From Paracoccus saliphilus (GTDB lineage: Bacteria > Pseudomonadota > Alphaproteobacteria > Rhodobacterales > Rhodobacteraceae), in NCBI RefSeq assembly GCF_028553805.1, contig NZ_CP067140.1, positions 4,284,001 through 4,348,000 of the forward strand: a stretch of DNA of 64,000 nt. The letters run 5' to 3'. The position numbers were made by a program, and so were the translations under genes. This document shows positions 39,289 through 49,040 of this stretch, one piece after another; within the stretch, counting starts at the first letter, position 1; each line of letters begins with the position of its first letter. The notes beneath the pieces were generated by a model, which worked only from the letters and a program-made list of their open reading frames with translations, was not told the DNA's origin and searched no databases.

Positions 39289-39318
39289 GGACGGCGTCGG
39301 GGGTCGGCGCCGTCCTTT
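39289..39318 (+). terminator. intercistronic hairpin between binding protein and permease
   Basis: GGACGGCG (39289-39296) pairs with CGCCGTCC (39308-39315), followed by TTTGC. It lies 24 bases after the binding-protein stop. It probably trims or attenuates the transcript so that the binding protein is made in excess over the membrane parts. Confidence 0.6.
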
Positions 39319-39359
39319 GCAATCTGTCAAGGTGGACGGGCAGGCGGCCCGGGAGTTTC

Positions 39360-40409
39360 ATGGCAACATATGATGGCGTATTCGACAGTCTGGGACTGCG
39401 GGAATGGTGCGATGGCGGCGGGAGCGGCGAAGGCCCGATGTCGATGGCCGAATTGCTGGCCCGTAGCAGAGGAGAATCAGGTGGCGGAGGTGATAGCGCT
39501 TCGCTTTGGGATTTGCCTTTCCCGTCGCTCGATGCGCTGCACAACGCCTGCGGAGCCATTCCGGAATCGCGCGACCTGACTCTGGGGCTGGAGCGAGGCT
39601 TCCTGTCGATGCGTGACGCGCTGCGGGTGGTGATCGATCCGGTAACGCAGCCACTAAGCTGGATGCTGCGGGAAAGCCTTGACCTGATGACCAATACGCC
39701 CTGGTGGATCATGATTCCGCTGTTGCTGGCAGTCACCTGGCTGGTCAGCAAGTCATGGCGTGTCGTGATCTTCGTGGCAATCTCGCTAGCGTTGCTGGCC
39801 TTTGTGGATCACTATAATGCGGCGATGCAGACGCTGGCGATCATCTTTGTCTGCGCCTTCATCTGCGTCCTTTTCGGCGTGCCCATCGGCATCGCCATGT
39901 CGCGCAGCAACAAGTTGCAACGTATCGTCATCCCGATCCTCGATATGCTGCAGACACTGCCGCCTTTCGTCTACCTGATCCCGCTGATCTTCCTGTTCTC
40001 TGTGACCGAGCCAAAGCTCTACGGTATTGCGATTATCCTCTACGCGATCGTGCCTGTGATCCGGCTGACCGACCTGGGAATACGGCTCGTCGACAAGGAC
40101 GTGATCGAGGCCGCCGACGCTTTTGGCATGACCAACCATCAAAAGCTGTTCGGCGTTCAGATCCCGCTGGCGCTGCCCAATATCATGGCGGGCGTGAACC
40201 AGACCATCATGATGAGCCTCGCCATGGTGGTCATTGCATCACTCGTTTCGGCCCCCGGGCTTGGCGTGCTGGTTCTGCGTGGTATCCGCAGCCTCGAACT
40301 GGGCGTCGGCCTTGTAGCGGGCTTTGGCATCGTGCTGCTGGCAATCATGCTGGACCGTGTGACCAAGGCGTCACTGGCCCGTATCGATGCCAGCCAGGCA
40401 AAACGGTAA
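39360..40409 (+). CDS. quaternary-amine ABC transporter permease (ProW/OpuAB type)
   Basis: This 349-residue permease has an N-terminal hydrophilic region (about 1-110) and then a BPD transporter domain with six or so helices. The ATPase-contacting EAA loop is IEAADAFGMTNHQKLFGVQI followed by PLALPNIMAGVNQTIMM. FGVPIGIAMSRSNKLQRIV and LDMLQTLPPFVYLIP are typical of ProW-like permeases. It would pair with itself and the ATPase encoded 12 bases downstream. Confidence 0.92.
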   Translation: MATYDGVFDSLGLREWCDGGGSGEGPMSMAELLARSRGESGGGGDSASLWDLPFPSLDALHNACGAIPESRDLTLGLERGFLSMRDALRVVIDPVTQPLSWMLRESLDLMTNTPWWIMIPLLLAVTWLVSKSWRVVIFVAISLALLAFVDHYNAAMQTLAIIFVCAFICVLFGVPIGIAMSRSNKLQRIVIPILDMLQTLPPFVYLIPLIFLFSVTEPKLYGIAIILYAIVPVIRLTDLGIRLVDKDVIEAADAFGMTNHQKLFGVQIPLALPNIMAGVNQTIMMSLAMVVIASLVSAPGLGVLVLRGIRSLELGVGLVAGFGIVLLAIMLDRVTKASLARIDASQAKR

Positions 40410-40421
40410 GGAGGGTCGGAT

Positions 40422-41471
40422 ATGAACGATCAGGTCAAGATTTCCATCCGAAACCTCTACAAAATCTTCGGTGACTCGCCTCAGGCGGCGCTGATCGATG
40501 TGCAGGCAGGAATGGGCAAGCCAGAACTGCTGGACAAACACAACCATGTGCTCGGACTCAGCGATATCAATGTCGATATTCACGAGGGCAGGATCACCGT
40601 CATCATGGGGCTGTCAGGTTCGGGCAAGTCCACCTTGATCCGCCACCTCAACCGGTTGATCGAGCCGACCGCCGGCGAGGTTCTGGTAGATGGCGAGAAT
40701 ATCCTGACATGGGATGAAGCCAAGCTGCGCAGGCTGCGGCGCGAGACCATGTCGATGGTGTTCCAGAAATTCGCCCTGCTGCCGCATCGCACGGTGCTGG
40801 AGAATGCGGGCATGGCGCTGGCCACACGCGGCATTACCCGCCGCGAGTTCGAGGCCGACGCCAGTCACTGGCTGGATCGTGTCGGGCTTGAGGGGTATGG
40901 CGGACATTATCCGCATCAGCTTTCGGGCGGGATGCAGCAACGGGTGGGGATCGCGCGCGCGCTAACCTCGAATTCCGGGATCATGCTGATGGATGAAGCG
41001 TTCTCGGCACTCGATCCGCTGATCCGCACCGATATGCAGGACCTGCTGATCGAATTACAGGCGGAACTGCACAAGACCATCGTCTTCATCACCCATGACC
41101 TGGACGAGGCGCTGAAGCTGGCAGACCACCTTGTAATTCTCAAGGATGGAGCAGTGATCCAGCAGGACGAGCCGCAGCATATCCTGCTGAAGCCGGCCGA
41201 TCCCTATATCGAGGATTTCGTGAGTGACATTAACCGCGCGCGCGTGCTGCGAGTGCGGTCCATCATGGAAGAAAGCCCCCCTGAGGGCGAGGTCTCGGGA
41301 GAGATCGACCACAATGACAATCTCGAAAGCGTCATCGCCATGGCCGAGGGCGCATTGGACCGGCGATATCGGGTCGTGCGGGATGGCGAGGCGGTCGGCT
41401 CTCTGGAAATGTCCGCCATCATGCGTGCTCTCGTCCCACGCCAAGCCTCGCGCGAGACCGCGCGGAGCTGA
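40422..41471 (+). CDS. quaternary-amine ABC transporter ATP-binding protein (ProV/OpuAA type)
   Basis: This 349-residue ATPase has the ProV-type N-terminus (KISIRNLYKIFGDSPQAALI), Walker [21 protein letters not shown], signature QLSGGMQQRVGIARAL and Walker B IMLMDEAFSALDPLIRTDMQ. The C-terminal 75 residues are a degenerate tail where full-length ProV has CBS domains, so osmosensing through paired CBS domains may be reduced. AAGGAGGG precedes the ATG. Confidence 0.93.
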   Translation: MNDQVKISIRNLYKIFGDSPQAALIDVQAGMGKPELLDKHNHVLGLSDINVDIHEGRITVIMGLSGSGKSTLIRHLNRLIEPTAGEVLVDGENILTWDEAKLRRLRRETMSMVFQKFALLPHRTVLENAGMALATRGITRREFEADASHWLDRVGLEGYGGHYPHQLSGGMQQRVGIARALTSNSGIMLMDEAFSALDPLIRTDMQDLLIELQAELHKTIVFITHDLDEALKLADHLVILKDGAVIQQDEPQHILLKPADPYIEDFVSDINRARVLRVRSIMEESPPEGEVSGEIDHNDNLESVIAMAEGALDRRYRVVRDGEAVGSLEMSAIMRALVPRQASRETARS

Positions 41472-41527
41472 AGCGAGGCGGCCTGATCGCGTCCCTGCTG
41501 TGGCCGGGGACACTGCCCCCGTCGCCG

Positions 41528-41575
41528 GCTGGTTCTCGAACCAGCGACCCCCGAGATATTTGGACAAAGAAGAAG
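41528..41575 (+). repeat. 3' hairpin repeat, copy C (changed stem)
   Basis: GCTGGTT-CTCG-AACCAGC forms the hairpin, then GACCCCCGAGATATTTGG and ACAAAGAAGAAG. The tail matches copies A and B, but the stem sequence is different on both sides, so pairing is kept. It begins 56 bases after the ATPase stop and points the same way. Confidence 0.75.
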
Positions 41576-41597
41576 GGGCGATGCTTGTCGCCCCTTG
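41574..41597. terminator. terminator between convergent ATPase gene and carB
   Basis: AGGGGCGA and TCGCCCCT pair around TGCTTG. On the minus strand the stem is followed by TCTTCTTTG, suiting termination of carB transcription, whose stop is about 20 bases before. Confidence 0.6.
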
Positions 41598-41616
41598 GTT
41601 CGGAAAACCCGGGACT

Positions 41617-44600
41617 TCAGGCCTGCAAGCTCCGAACCCCGACCTCCCCCTCTTCGCGCGACTTGATGGCCGCGACTGCAGCGATGCTGCCTGCCGCTGT
41701 CGTGAAATAAGGGATCTTGTCATAAAGGGCGACGGCACGAATTTCGCGTGAATCCGCAATGGCTTGTGCACCCTCTGTCGTATTCAGGACCATGGTGATC
41801 TCACCATTCTTCAGCCTGTCCACAATGTTCGGCCGGCCCTCATAAACCTTGTTCACGCCCTGCGCCTTCACGCCATTGGCGGCAAGGAAATCCTCTGTGC
41901 CGCTGGTCGCGACGATTTGAAAGCCCATCTCGACCAGATCACGGGCGGCAGCCGCCATCGCTTCGGTCTTGTCGGCATCCTTGATCGAGATGAAGACGCG
42001 CCCTTCATGCGGCAAGTTGGTGCCCGCCCCAAGTTGCGCCTTGAGAAACGCGCGCGGGAAGTTGCGGTCCCAACCCATCACCTCGCCCGTGGAGCGCATC
42101 TCGGGGCCGAGCAATGTGTCCACACCGGGGAAGCGTGCGAACGGCATCACCGCCTCCTTGACCGAGAACCAGGGTGTGTTCGGATCGGCCAATGTCAGGG
42201 GATCGGCAAAAGGCAAATCGTCCTCGGGGCCGACACCTTCAGGATAGGGATCGCGGGTGGCGAAATTCGATATAGGCTCTCCGGCCATCAGACGGGCGGC
42301 AATGGAGGCAATGGCGCTGTCCGTTGCCTTCGCCACGAAGGGGACGGTACGGGACGCGCGCGGATTCACTTCCAGCACATAGATCTCGCCATCTTTCAGT
42401 GCGAATTGCACATTCATCAATCCGACGACATGAAGAGCGCGGGCCATGGCGACAGTTTGGCGCTTGAGTTCGGCAATCGTCGCGGCGTCCAGCGTGTGCG
42501 GCGGCAACGAGCAGGCCGAATCGCCCGAATGCACGCCAGCCTCCTCGATATGCTCCATGATGCCAGCAACATGAACATTCTCGCCATCGCTGAGGGCATC
42601 CACATCGACCTCGATCGCGCCGGTCAGATAGCTGTCCAGCAGAACCGGATTCCTGCCTGAAACGGTGACGGCTTCGGTGATGTAGCGCTTCAGGTGGTCC
42701 ATGTCCCGCACGATCTCCATCGCGCGGCCTCCGAGAACATAGGAGGGACGGATCACCAGCGGGAAACCGATCTTTTGGGCAATCGCGATGGCTTCGGCAT
42801 CACTGCGAGCGATGCCATTTATGGGTTGCTTGAGATTCAGATCGTTCAGAAGTCGCTGGAAACGTTCCCGGTCCTCAGCCAGGTCGATCGCGTCGGGAGT
42901 GGTACCAAGGATCGGGATTCCTTCGTCCTCCAGCGCATTGGCAAGTTTCAGCGGGGTTTGACCGCCGAACTGGACGATGACGCCATGCAGGGTGCCGTTC
43001 TCCTGCTCGACACGCAGGATTTCAAGGACATGCTCCAGCGTCAGCGGTTCGAAATAGAGCCGGTCCGAAGTATCGTAATCGGTGCTGACCGTCTCGGGGT
43101 TACAATTGACCATGATCGTCTCGTAACCTGCGCCGGTCAGGGCGAAACAGGCGTGACAGCAGCAATAGTCAAACTCGATCCCTTGGCCGATACGGTTCGG
43201 ACCGCCACCGAGAATGACCACCTTCTTTGCGTCAGTCGGTCGGGATTCGCATTCCACCTCGCCCATCGCAGGAGTTTCATAGCTGGAATACATATAGGGA
43301 GTCTGCGCCTCGAATTCCGCCGCGCATGTATCGATGCGTTTGAAGGCCGGGCGAATATCCAGCGATGTCCGGGCATGGCGGATATCGGCCTCGTCCCGAC
43401 CGGTCAGGATGGCGAGACGGGCATCGGTGAAGCCCATCATCTTGAGGTTGCGAAGATCTTCCGCCTCCTCGGGCAGACCGAATTCGCGAATGCGCGTTTC
43501 CGCATCCACGATCTCGCGCAGACGCGACAGGAACCAGGGATCGAAATGGGTGATGCGCTGTATCTCGTCATCGGTCAGGCCAAAACGCATCGCCTCGGCA
43601 ATGACACGCAACCGGTCAGGTGTCTGTTTAGACAGAGCCGCAATGATGGCGGGTTTGCCCTGTTCGGCTGCACCTTCAATGGTGATCTCGTCCAGGCCGG
43701 TCAGGCCGTTCTCCATCGAGGTCAGCGCCTTTTGAAGCGATTCATGGAAGCTGCGGCCAATCGCCATCACTTCTCCGACCGATTTCATCGCGGTCGTCAG
43801 TTCTGGCTTGGAGCCGGGGAATTTCTCAAAGGCAAAACGCGGTATCTTCGTCACGACATAGTCGATGGACGGCTCGAAACTGGCCGGAGTCACCTTGGTG
43901 ATGTCGTTGTCCAGCTCATCCAGCGTGTAGCCGACGGCCAATTTCGCGGCGATCTTGGCGATTGGGAATCCCGTGGCCTTGGAAGCCAGCGCGGATGAAC
44001 GGCTGACCCGCGGGTTCATCTCGATCACCACCATGCGCCCATCCTCTGGATTGACGGCCCATTGCACGTTCGAGCCGCCGGTCTCGACTCCGATCTCGCG
44101 CAGCACCGCAATACTGCCATTCCGCATCCGCTGATATTCGCGATCGGTCAGGGTCAGAGCCGGGGCGACGGTGATGGAATCGCCGGTATGGACGCCCATC
44201 GGATCGACATTCTCGATCGAGCAGACGATGATGGCGTTGTCGTTGCGGTCGCGCACAACTTCCATCTCGTATTCTTTCCAACCTAGCAGGCTTTCGTCGA
44301 TCAGAACCTGCGCGACGGGCGATGCATCAAGACCCGAACGCACGATCCGCTCATAATCGTCGCGGTTATAGGCCACGCCGCCGCCCGTCCCGCCCAGGGT
44401 ATAGGCAGGGCGAATGATGGCGGGCAGACCGATCTCTTCCAACGCCTCCATCGCCGACGCAACACCTGCGGATATGTCGTGTTTTCCGCTTGCCAGCTTG
44501 GGCGCGGCAATGATCGTCGCACGGGGGTTTTCCAGCCCGATCCGATCCATCGCCTCGCGGAACAGTTTGCGGTCCTCTGCCATCTCGATCGCCGATCGTT

Positions 44601-44955
44601 GCGCGCCGATCAGCTCTACACCGTAGCGGTTCAGCGCTCCCGAGTCGGCCAGCGCCAAAGCGGTATTCAGCCCGGTTTGACCGCCCATGGTCGGCAAGAG
44701 TGCGTCAGGCCGTTCTTTGGCGATGATCTTTTCGACGATCTCCGGAGTGATAGGTTCGATATAGGTTGCGTCCGCCATCTCCGGATCGGTCATGATCGTG
44801 GCGGGGTTCGAGTTGACCAGAACGACCCGGTAACCTTCCTCGCGCAGTGCCTTGCAGGCCTGTGCGCCAGAATAATCAAACTCGCAAGCCTGCCCGATGA
44901 CGATGGGTCCGGCGCCGATGATCAGGATCGATTTGATATCGGTTCTTTTTGGCAT
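41617..44955 (-). CDS. carB: carbamoyl-phosphate synthase large subunit
   Basis: From ATG 44955 (CCGGAGG upstream) the protein has 1112 residues. It contains two ATP-grasp halves, with [20 protein letters not shown] near the start and [20 protein letters not shown] at the second half, and a C-terminal MGS-like allosteric domain ([15 protein letters not shown]). It makes carbamoyl phosphate for arginine and pyrimidines with CarA, which is not adjacent. The gene is monocistronic here. Confidence 0.97.
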   Translation of the reverse strand: MPKRTDIKSILIIGAGPIVIGQACEFDYSGAQACKALREEGYRVVLVNSNPATIMTDPEMADATYIEPITPEIVEKIIAKERPDALLPTMGGQTGLNTALALADSGALNRYGVELIGAQRSAIEMAEDRKLFREAMDRIGLENPRATIIAAPKLASGKHDISAGVASAMEALEEIGLPAIIRPAYTLGGTGGGVAYNRDDYERIVRSGLDASPVAQVLIDESLLGWKEYEMEVVRDRNDNAIIVCSIENVDPMGVHTGDSITVAPALTLTDREYQRMRNGSIAVLREIGVETGGSNVQWAVNPEDGRMVVIEMNPRVSRSSALASKATGFPIAKIAAKLAVGYTLDELDNDITKVTPASFEPSIDYVVTKIPRFAFEKFPGSKPELTTAMKSVGEVMAIGRSFHESLQKALTSMENGLTGLDEITIEGAAEQGKPAIIAALSKQTPDRLRVIAEAMRFGLTDDEIQRITHFDPWFLSRLREIVDAETRIREFGLPEEAEDLRNLKMMGFTDARLAILTGRDEADIRHARTSLDIRPAFKRIDTCAAEFEAQTPYMYSSYETPAMGEVECESRPTDAKKVVILGGGPNRIGQGIEFDYCCCHACFALTGAGYETIMVNCNPETVSTDYDTSDRLYFEPLTLEHVLEILRVEQENGTLHGVIVQFGGQTPLKLANALEDEGIPILGTTPDAIDLAEDRERFQRLLNDLNLKQPINGIARSDAEAIAIAQKIGFPLVIRPSYVLGGRAMEIVRDMDHLKRYITEAVTVSGRNPVLLDSYLTGAIEVDVDALSDGENVHVAGIMEHIEEAGVHSGDSACSLPPHTLDAATIAELKRQTVAMARALHVVGLMNVQFALKDGEIYVLEVNPRASRTVPFVAKATDSAIASIAARLMAGEPISNFATRDPYPEGVGPEDDLPFADPLTLADPNTPWFSVKEAVMPFARFPGVDTLLGPEMRSTGEVMGWDRNFPRAFLKAQLGAGTNLPHEGRVFISIKDADKTEAMAAAARDLVEMGFQIVATSGTEDFLAANGVKAQGVNKVYEGRPNIVDRLKNGEITMVLNTTEGAQAIADSREIRAVALYDKIPYFTTAAGSIAAVAAIKSREEGEVGVRSLQA

Positions 44956-45074
44956 GGTCGTGCCTCCGGGCTTTTCATGGATTTGCGCAAATCGCTCGGG
45001 GTTATATCCATGCGTGGCTCGGACGCAAGGTCTGATCCGTCCAGACACAGGATTGTCTGGCCAATCTCGCGTTC

Positions 45075-45884
45075 TTACGACAACAAAGCCAGTGCGGCGC
45101 TGAAACGGTTTTGGCTTGCGGTCGTCGCTATCTCGGACCTGACCAGGAAGTTCCGGATGAGCTTATCGGTATTTTCGGGTTCAGCAATGGTTTTGAAGGA
45201 ACTGCTGCCAAACAGCCGTTCTGCTCCTTTCATCACCTCCGTCACCTGACGATCGACGGGTAGCTTGCCGAATTGGACTCCATAACCAAAGGCCGCTTCA
45301 AATACCTTCCGCAGGGGAGGGCTGCCTAGAACCTCGTACCACAGGGTCTTATCGCTCGAATCGCGAGAGCCAAACGATCCTATCTCGCGCTGCGCGTTCA
45401 AGGCGAGACGCAAGAATTCATCGCCAAGCCCGACGCGACGTTCGAACTCCCTGTCCAGAAAGGCATTGGAGATCCGATCAGCAAGATCCGACTCAGGGGC
45501 CTGTTTTTGCTCGCGGTTCAGATGTTCGGTTTGCGTCTTGCGGTCATGGAAACCAAAAGCTTCGGCAAGCCGGAAATAGCGTTTGTCGGAAAGGCGATTT
45601 GCAAGAGACTTGCGATCATCCAGATCGGATTCCAAAACCTTCTTAATAAATGCCTTGTTGCCGATGTCGTCATGCAAACCGAAGGCGCCCAAGGCGACGC
45701 TTAACATCCGATAGTCACCTACAAGTTCCTCGGCTGTGCCTGTGATTTCCAGGCGATCACGGAAATGGCCGGTCTGACGCTGTATGGCTGGACTTCTGGC
45801 CAGGATTTCCTTTTGGCGTCCTTCCATGCGCTGCAGGACTTTCCATCCCGCAATTCCGCCAAGTCCAACTGATATCGGTGTCAT
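45075..45884 (-). CDS. DUF1217 flagellar-associated protein
   Basis: This 269-residue soluble protein is mostly helical, with [20 protein letters not shown] and [19 protein letters not shown], which I recognise as DUF1217. Members occur next to flagellar genes in alphaproteobacteria; the molecular role is not settled. It overlaps flbT by 4 bases and closes the flagellin-flaF-flbT-DUF1217 cluster. A conserved R-R-N-F-like C-terminal motif appears as [12 protein letters not shown]. Confidence 0.8.
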   Translation of the reverse strand: MTPISVGLGGIAGWKVLQRMEGRQKEILARSPAIQRQTGHFRDRLEITGTAEELVGDYRMLSVALGAFGLHDDIGNKAFIKKVLESDLDDRKSLANRLSDKRYFRLAEAFGFHDRKTQTEHLNREQKQAPESDLADRISNAFLDREFERRVGLGDEFLRLALNAQREIGSFGSRDSSDKTLWYEVLGSPPLRKVFEAAFGYGVQFGKLPVDRQVTEVMKGAERLFGSSSFKTIAEPENTDKLIRNFLVRSEIATTASQNRFSAALALLS

Positions 45885-46288
45885 CCTTGTTCTCCCGCAG
45901 CGAAGAGGCGAGCCTCACGGGGAAGTAGCTTTTTTAGTTGACGCAAGGCCTGATAGGCATTTCCCGCAATCGCGTGATCAGTGGCCAGCGACAGGATATT
46001 GCGGCTATCAGTATCTTCGAAGACCTGGCTTAGTTGTTCAATGGCAACCAGAAGTTGATGCCGGCCTTTATTGGGTTCAGCGTCGCCGGAGAGAATGAGC
46101 TGCGCGATATAGCAGGTGCGAGAAACCGGCGTATTCGCCATGTCAGGGTGAATGGCATCCTTCAAGCGCAGCACATGCGCATTCGGCGTCTTGATCGAGA
46201 ATTTTGTCCGGCGATCACCGTTCTGGATAACGGCACCGTTAATCAGAATACGTTCATTCGGTCCAAGTTTGAGAATAAGCCCGCTCAT
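45881..46288 (-). CDS. flbT: flagellin translation repressor FlbT
   Basis: This 135-residue protein matches FlbT: SGLILKLGPNERILINGAVI at the N-terminus and YIAQLILSGD in the middle. In Caulobacter FlbT binds the 5' leader of flagellin mRNA and promotes its decay until the hook is complete. It overlaps flaF by 4 bases. The candidate target is the leader of the flagellin gene just upstream. Confidence 0.92.
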   Translation of the reverse strand: MSGLILKLGPNERILINGAVIQNGDRRTKFSIKTPNAHVLRLKDAIHPDMANTPVSRTCYIAQLILSGDAEPNKGRHQLLVAIEQLSQVFEDTDSRNILSLATDHAIAGNAYQALRQLKKLLPREARLFAAGEQG

Positions 46289-46650
46289 TGACCAACCTTG
46301 CCCCTCAATCCCTTCATGATGGACATGTTGACGTCGATCAGCGCATCTACTGTGGCCTTACGGGCCAGCACGGCATGACCGTGACGCAACGAAAAATCCG
46401 CCAATGACAAAAGATTGGCACGCAATTCATCGGGCAAGGCGTTGCCTTCAGATGCAAGATCAGCGGCAAGTATCGTCCATAGTTGGTTATTCTTATCCAC
46501 CGCCTCTATCCGGGCCCTGGCATCGCCGCTGACGATGGATTGCCGCAGCATTCGGGTTACGCGCGAGAATACAGCGTACTCGCTATCGCGAGAGGAGCGG
46601 ACCACACTATTTCCATAGCCCTGCTGGTGGTTAAATGCTAAAGCGTTCAA
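46285..46650 (-). CDS. flaF: flagellin synthesis regulator FlaF
   Basis: This 121-residue helical protein has the FlaF hallmarks SEYAVFSRVTRML, NNQLWTILAADLASEGNALP and LRANLLSLADFSLRHG. FlaF is required for flagellin translation or secretion and counteracts FlbT. It is separated from flagellin by 83 bases with a hairpin. Confidence 0.9.
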   Translation of the reverse strand: MNALAFNHQQGYGNSVVRSSRDSEYAVFSRVTRMLRQSIVSGDARARIEAVDKNNQLWTILAADLASEGNALPDELRANLLSLADFSLRHGHAVLARKATVDALIDVNMSIMKGLRGKVGQ

Positions 46651-46683
46651 TAGCCCGGTTCCCTGTCATTTGCTTCGAGAATC

Positions 46684-46711
46684 CGGGGCGCAGATATACA
46701 CGAGCGCCCCG
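46684..46711. terminator. hairpin between flagellin and flaF
   Basis: CGGGGCGC (46684-46691) pairs with GCGCCCCG (46704-46711) across 12 bases. No T-tract follows on the coding strand, so it may protect the flagellin mRNA 3' end or attenuate readthrough into flaF, keeping flagellin in excess. Confidence 0.55.
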
Positions 46712-46733
46712 AAAATTGTTATTGTGGATGGAC

Positions 46734-47585
46734 TTAGCGGAACAAGGACAAGACCGATTGCGGCGCCTGGTTGGCGACCGAAAGAGCCTGAATGCCAAGC
46801 TGCTGCTGGGCCTGAAGGGCCTGCAGGCGCGCCGAAGCTTCTTCGAGGTTCGCATCGACCAGCGACCCTACACCGGCTTGTAGCGAATCCGCCAGCTTGC
46901 CGACAAAGTTCGACTGAGATTCGATCCGCTTCGCTGCCGCGCCAAGAGTGGCAGCTCCTTTCGTCGCGGTATCGATGAAGGCGTCAAGTTCCCCGATTGC
47001 GGTGGCAACATTATCAGCTGTAGAGTTCGCCGTGAGTTTCGTGCGACCCGAAACATCGAGATTAGTCGTGAAATCGATCGCGGATACCGTAATTTTCGAG
47101 GCCGTTGTCGCCACGGTCCCCGAAGTACGATCCAAGGCCGAGATAACCACGAACTCTTTGTTGGTGCCGTCAACTGTATCCTTCAGAAGATTCACACCGC
47201 TCTGCTGAGAGCTAGCGATAATGTTCGTGATGTGCGTCGTTTTCTGAGCAAGTTCCTCTTCGGTCTTTACAAAATCGAAGCCGGTGCTACCCGCCCGCGA
47301 CAGAAGATCCTTCATCTCCTTGAGGGTTTTTTCGATTTCTTCCGCACCGGCGAGCGCCGTGCCCACCGTGGTGGCAGCGACATTCAGGCTGTCCTGAATG
47401 GCGCGAAACGAGGATTCATCCGATTCCATGATCTTCGAGATCGCCCAGACAGAAGAGCTGTCCTTTGCAGATCCAACCTTTTTTCCGGTCGAAATCTCAT
47501 TCTGGGTCATTTCCAGATTCTTGTTGGTCATCTTCAGGGTTTGCAGTGCGACAATAGCACCGTTATTGGTCAGAATGCTGGTCAT
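46734..47585 (-). CDS. fliC: flagellin
   Basis: From ATG 47585 (GGAGG 6 bases upstream) the protein has 283 residues. The N-terminal D0/D1 helix region (MTSILTNNGAIVALQTLKMT, then NEISTGKKVGSAKDSSSVWA) and the C-terminal region (RLQALQAQQQLGIQALSVAN and SVLSLFR) are conserved. The central variable part is short, as in many alphaproteobacterial flagellins. It heads the cluster with flaF and flbT. No hook, ring or export genes are in the window, so the main flagellar locus must lie elsewhere. Confidence 0.95.
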   Translation of the reverse strand: MTSILTNNGAIVALQTLKMTNKNLEMTQNEISTGKKVGSAKDSSSVWAISKIMESDESSFRAIQDSLNVAATTVGTALAGAEEIEKTLKEMKDLLSRAGSTGFDFVKTEEELAQKTTHITNIIASSQQSGVNLLKDTVDGTNKEFVVISALDRTSGTVATTASKITVSAIDFTTNLDVSGRTKLTANSTADNVATAIGELDAFIDTATKGAATLGAAAKRIESQSNFVGKLADSLQAGVGSLVDANLEEASARLQALQAQQQLGIQALSVANQAPQSVLSLFR

Positions 47586-47603
47586 ATGGACCTCCATTTG
47601 ATT

Positions 47604-47622
47604 GCGGCGATTTTTTCGCCGC
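47604..47622 (-). promoter_or_regulatory. hairpin in the flagellin 5' leader
   Basis: On the minus strand GCGGCG-AAAAAAT-CGCCGC forms a tight hairpin that ends 11 bases before the GGAGG of flagellin. The position fits a leader element acted on by FlbT or FlaF. Binding is inferred. Confidence 0.5.
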
Positions 47623-47864
47623 GGGTTCATTTTGAAGTGGTCTTCTGACCGGCATGGAATTTCTACTCACACGCAGTTTCGTGTGGATATATTTCTGACT
47701 GCGCGAGGTTTATAAAAGCCAAATGGGCGGCGAGTTACAAACATCCTTCGTCTAAGATTTTACTCAATTCCAATGCGTCGGCGCGTCCGAAACGGAACGC
47801 AGAATTTTACTCATGCGAATATCAGGCGCAAAAAAGTTCCCCCCGACTGGGCGAACAATATTTC

Positions 47865-48025
47865 AACGCAACGGCAACGCGCGCCGCCGTTGCGCAGCAA
47901 GCATGATGCGACATGCGAAGTGGCCTGTAATTACTGGGTTTTTGGCTGCACAGCCCGTGCACGGAATGTGCACAACCTGTACACAGAGCGTACACAGGCA
48001 GCGTGCGTTGCGCGGCAAATTTCCT
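47865..48025 (-). repeat. 11-base phased GTGYAC repeat element, copy 3
   Basis: On the minus strand the units GTGTAC, GTGTAC, GTGCAC, GTGCAC and a near-match GTGCAG end at 47995, 47984, 47973, 47962 and 47951, always 11 bases apart. The left flank has GCGCAACGCACGCTGCC. The right has CCAAAAACCCAGTAATTAC, with palindrome GTAATTAC in place of the copy 1/2 motif, and GTTGCG boxes. It follows xth in the same direction. The remaining bases from about 47640 to 47860 show only the flagellin upstream region and no gene. Confidence 0.83.
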
Positions 48026-48098
48026 GAAATCGTCCCGACCGGCCGCAGGCGTGATCGGGCAGGAAAGTAGCCGTCATTCGATTCAAAATTGATCGAAT

Positions 48099-48884
48099 TT
48101 ACAGATCGAAACTGGCGAAGACCGGCGCGTGGTCACTGGGCTTTTCCCAGCCCCGCACATCCCGCAGCACCCGGCTGCCATGCCCCGCATTGGCAATATC
48201 GCCGCTGGCCCAGATGTGGTCCAGCCGTCGGCCCTTATCGGCGGCATCCCAGTCCCGGGCACGATAGCTCCACCAGGAATAGAGCTGCCCTTCGGGAATG
48301 TCCTTGCGGGTGATATCGACCCATTCGCCCGCGGCCTGCGCCTCCAGAAGATGCTCGACCTCGATCGGCGTGTGGCTGACGACCTTGAGAAGCTGCTTGT
48401 GCGACCAGACGTCATCCTCGCGCGGGGCGATGTTGAAATCGCCGACCATGATCGAACGCTTTGGCCGGTCGGCGTGAAAGACGTCCCGCATCTCGGCCAC
48501 GAAATCCAGCTTCTGCCCGAATTTCTCGTTCTGCTCGCGGTCGGGGATGTCGCCACCCGCCGGGATATACATGTTGTGGATGACCACCCCATTCTCCATC
48601 CGGGCCGCAACGTGCCGTGCATGTCCGAGCCCCGCGTAGTCGCGATCACCTGCATCCTCGATCGGCAGGCGCGACAGTATGGCGACGCCGTTGTAACCCT
48701 TTTGCCCGCGCGCGACAATATGTTCGTAGCCCAGTTCCCGGAATGCCTCCAACGGGATTTTCTCGACCGGGGATTTGCACTCTTGCAGGCAAAGGACATC
48801 GGGGCTTTCCTCGCGCAGCAGCCTTGCGACAAGGCCCTCACGCAGGCGGACCGAATTGATGTTCCAGGTGGCGAGTGTGAACAT
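48099..48884 (-). CDS. xth: exodeoxyribonuclease III
   Basis: This 261-residue AP endonuclease/exonuclease family protein shows LATWNINSVRLR, LCLQECKSP (metal-binding glutamate), QKGYNGVAILSRLP, VGDFNIAPREDD and SDHAPVFASF (catalytic His). It repairs abasic sites and removes 3' blocking groups. A single gene, divergent from the MFS transporter. Downstream is repeat copy 3. Confidence 0.96.
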   Translation of the reverse strand: MFTLATWNINSVRLREGLVARLLREESPDVLCLQECKSPVEKIPLEAFRELGYEHIVARGQKGYNGVAILSRLPIEDAGDRDYAGLGHARHVAARMENGVVIHNMYIPAGGDIPDREQNEKFGQKLDFVAEMRDVFHADRPKRSIMVGDFNIAPREDDVWSHKQLLKVVSHTPIEVEHLLEAQAAGEWVDITRKDIPEGQLYSWWSYRARDWDAADKGRRLDHIWASGDIANAGHGSRVLRDVRGWEKPSDHAPVFASFDL

Positions 48885-49040
48885 GGGCAGGCTCCTTTGC
48901 GACAGAGCCTAGCCGTGACGCCAAGGCATGTCGAGCCGCACTGACCTGACGGATTCCGGTTTTTCGGCAAGATGCACTCTTGGTGAAAGCGGGCGCTGCG
49001 GCTAAGCATGCGTGACGTTATCGAGGCCGGAGAGCAGATT

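Noticed and set aside
47865..48025. CRISPR array
   Set aside because: The repeat unit is only 6 conserved bases in an 11-base period, without spacers of 30 bases or cas genes.
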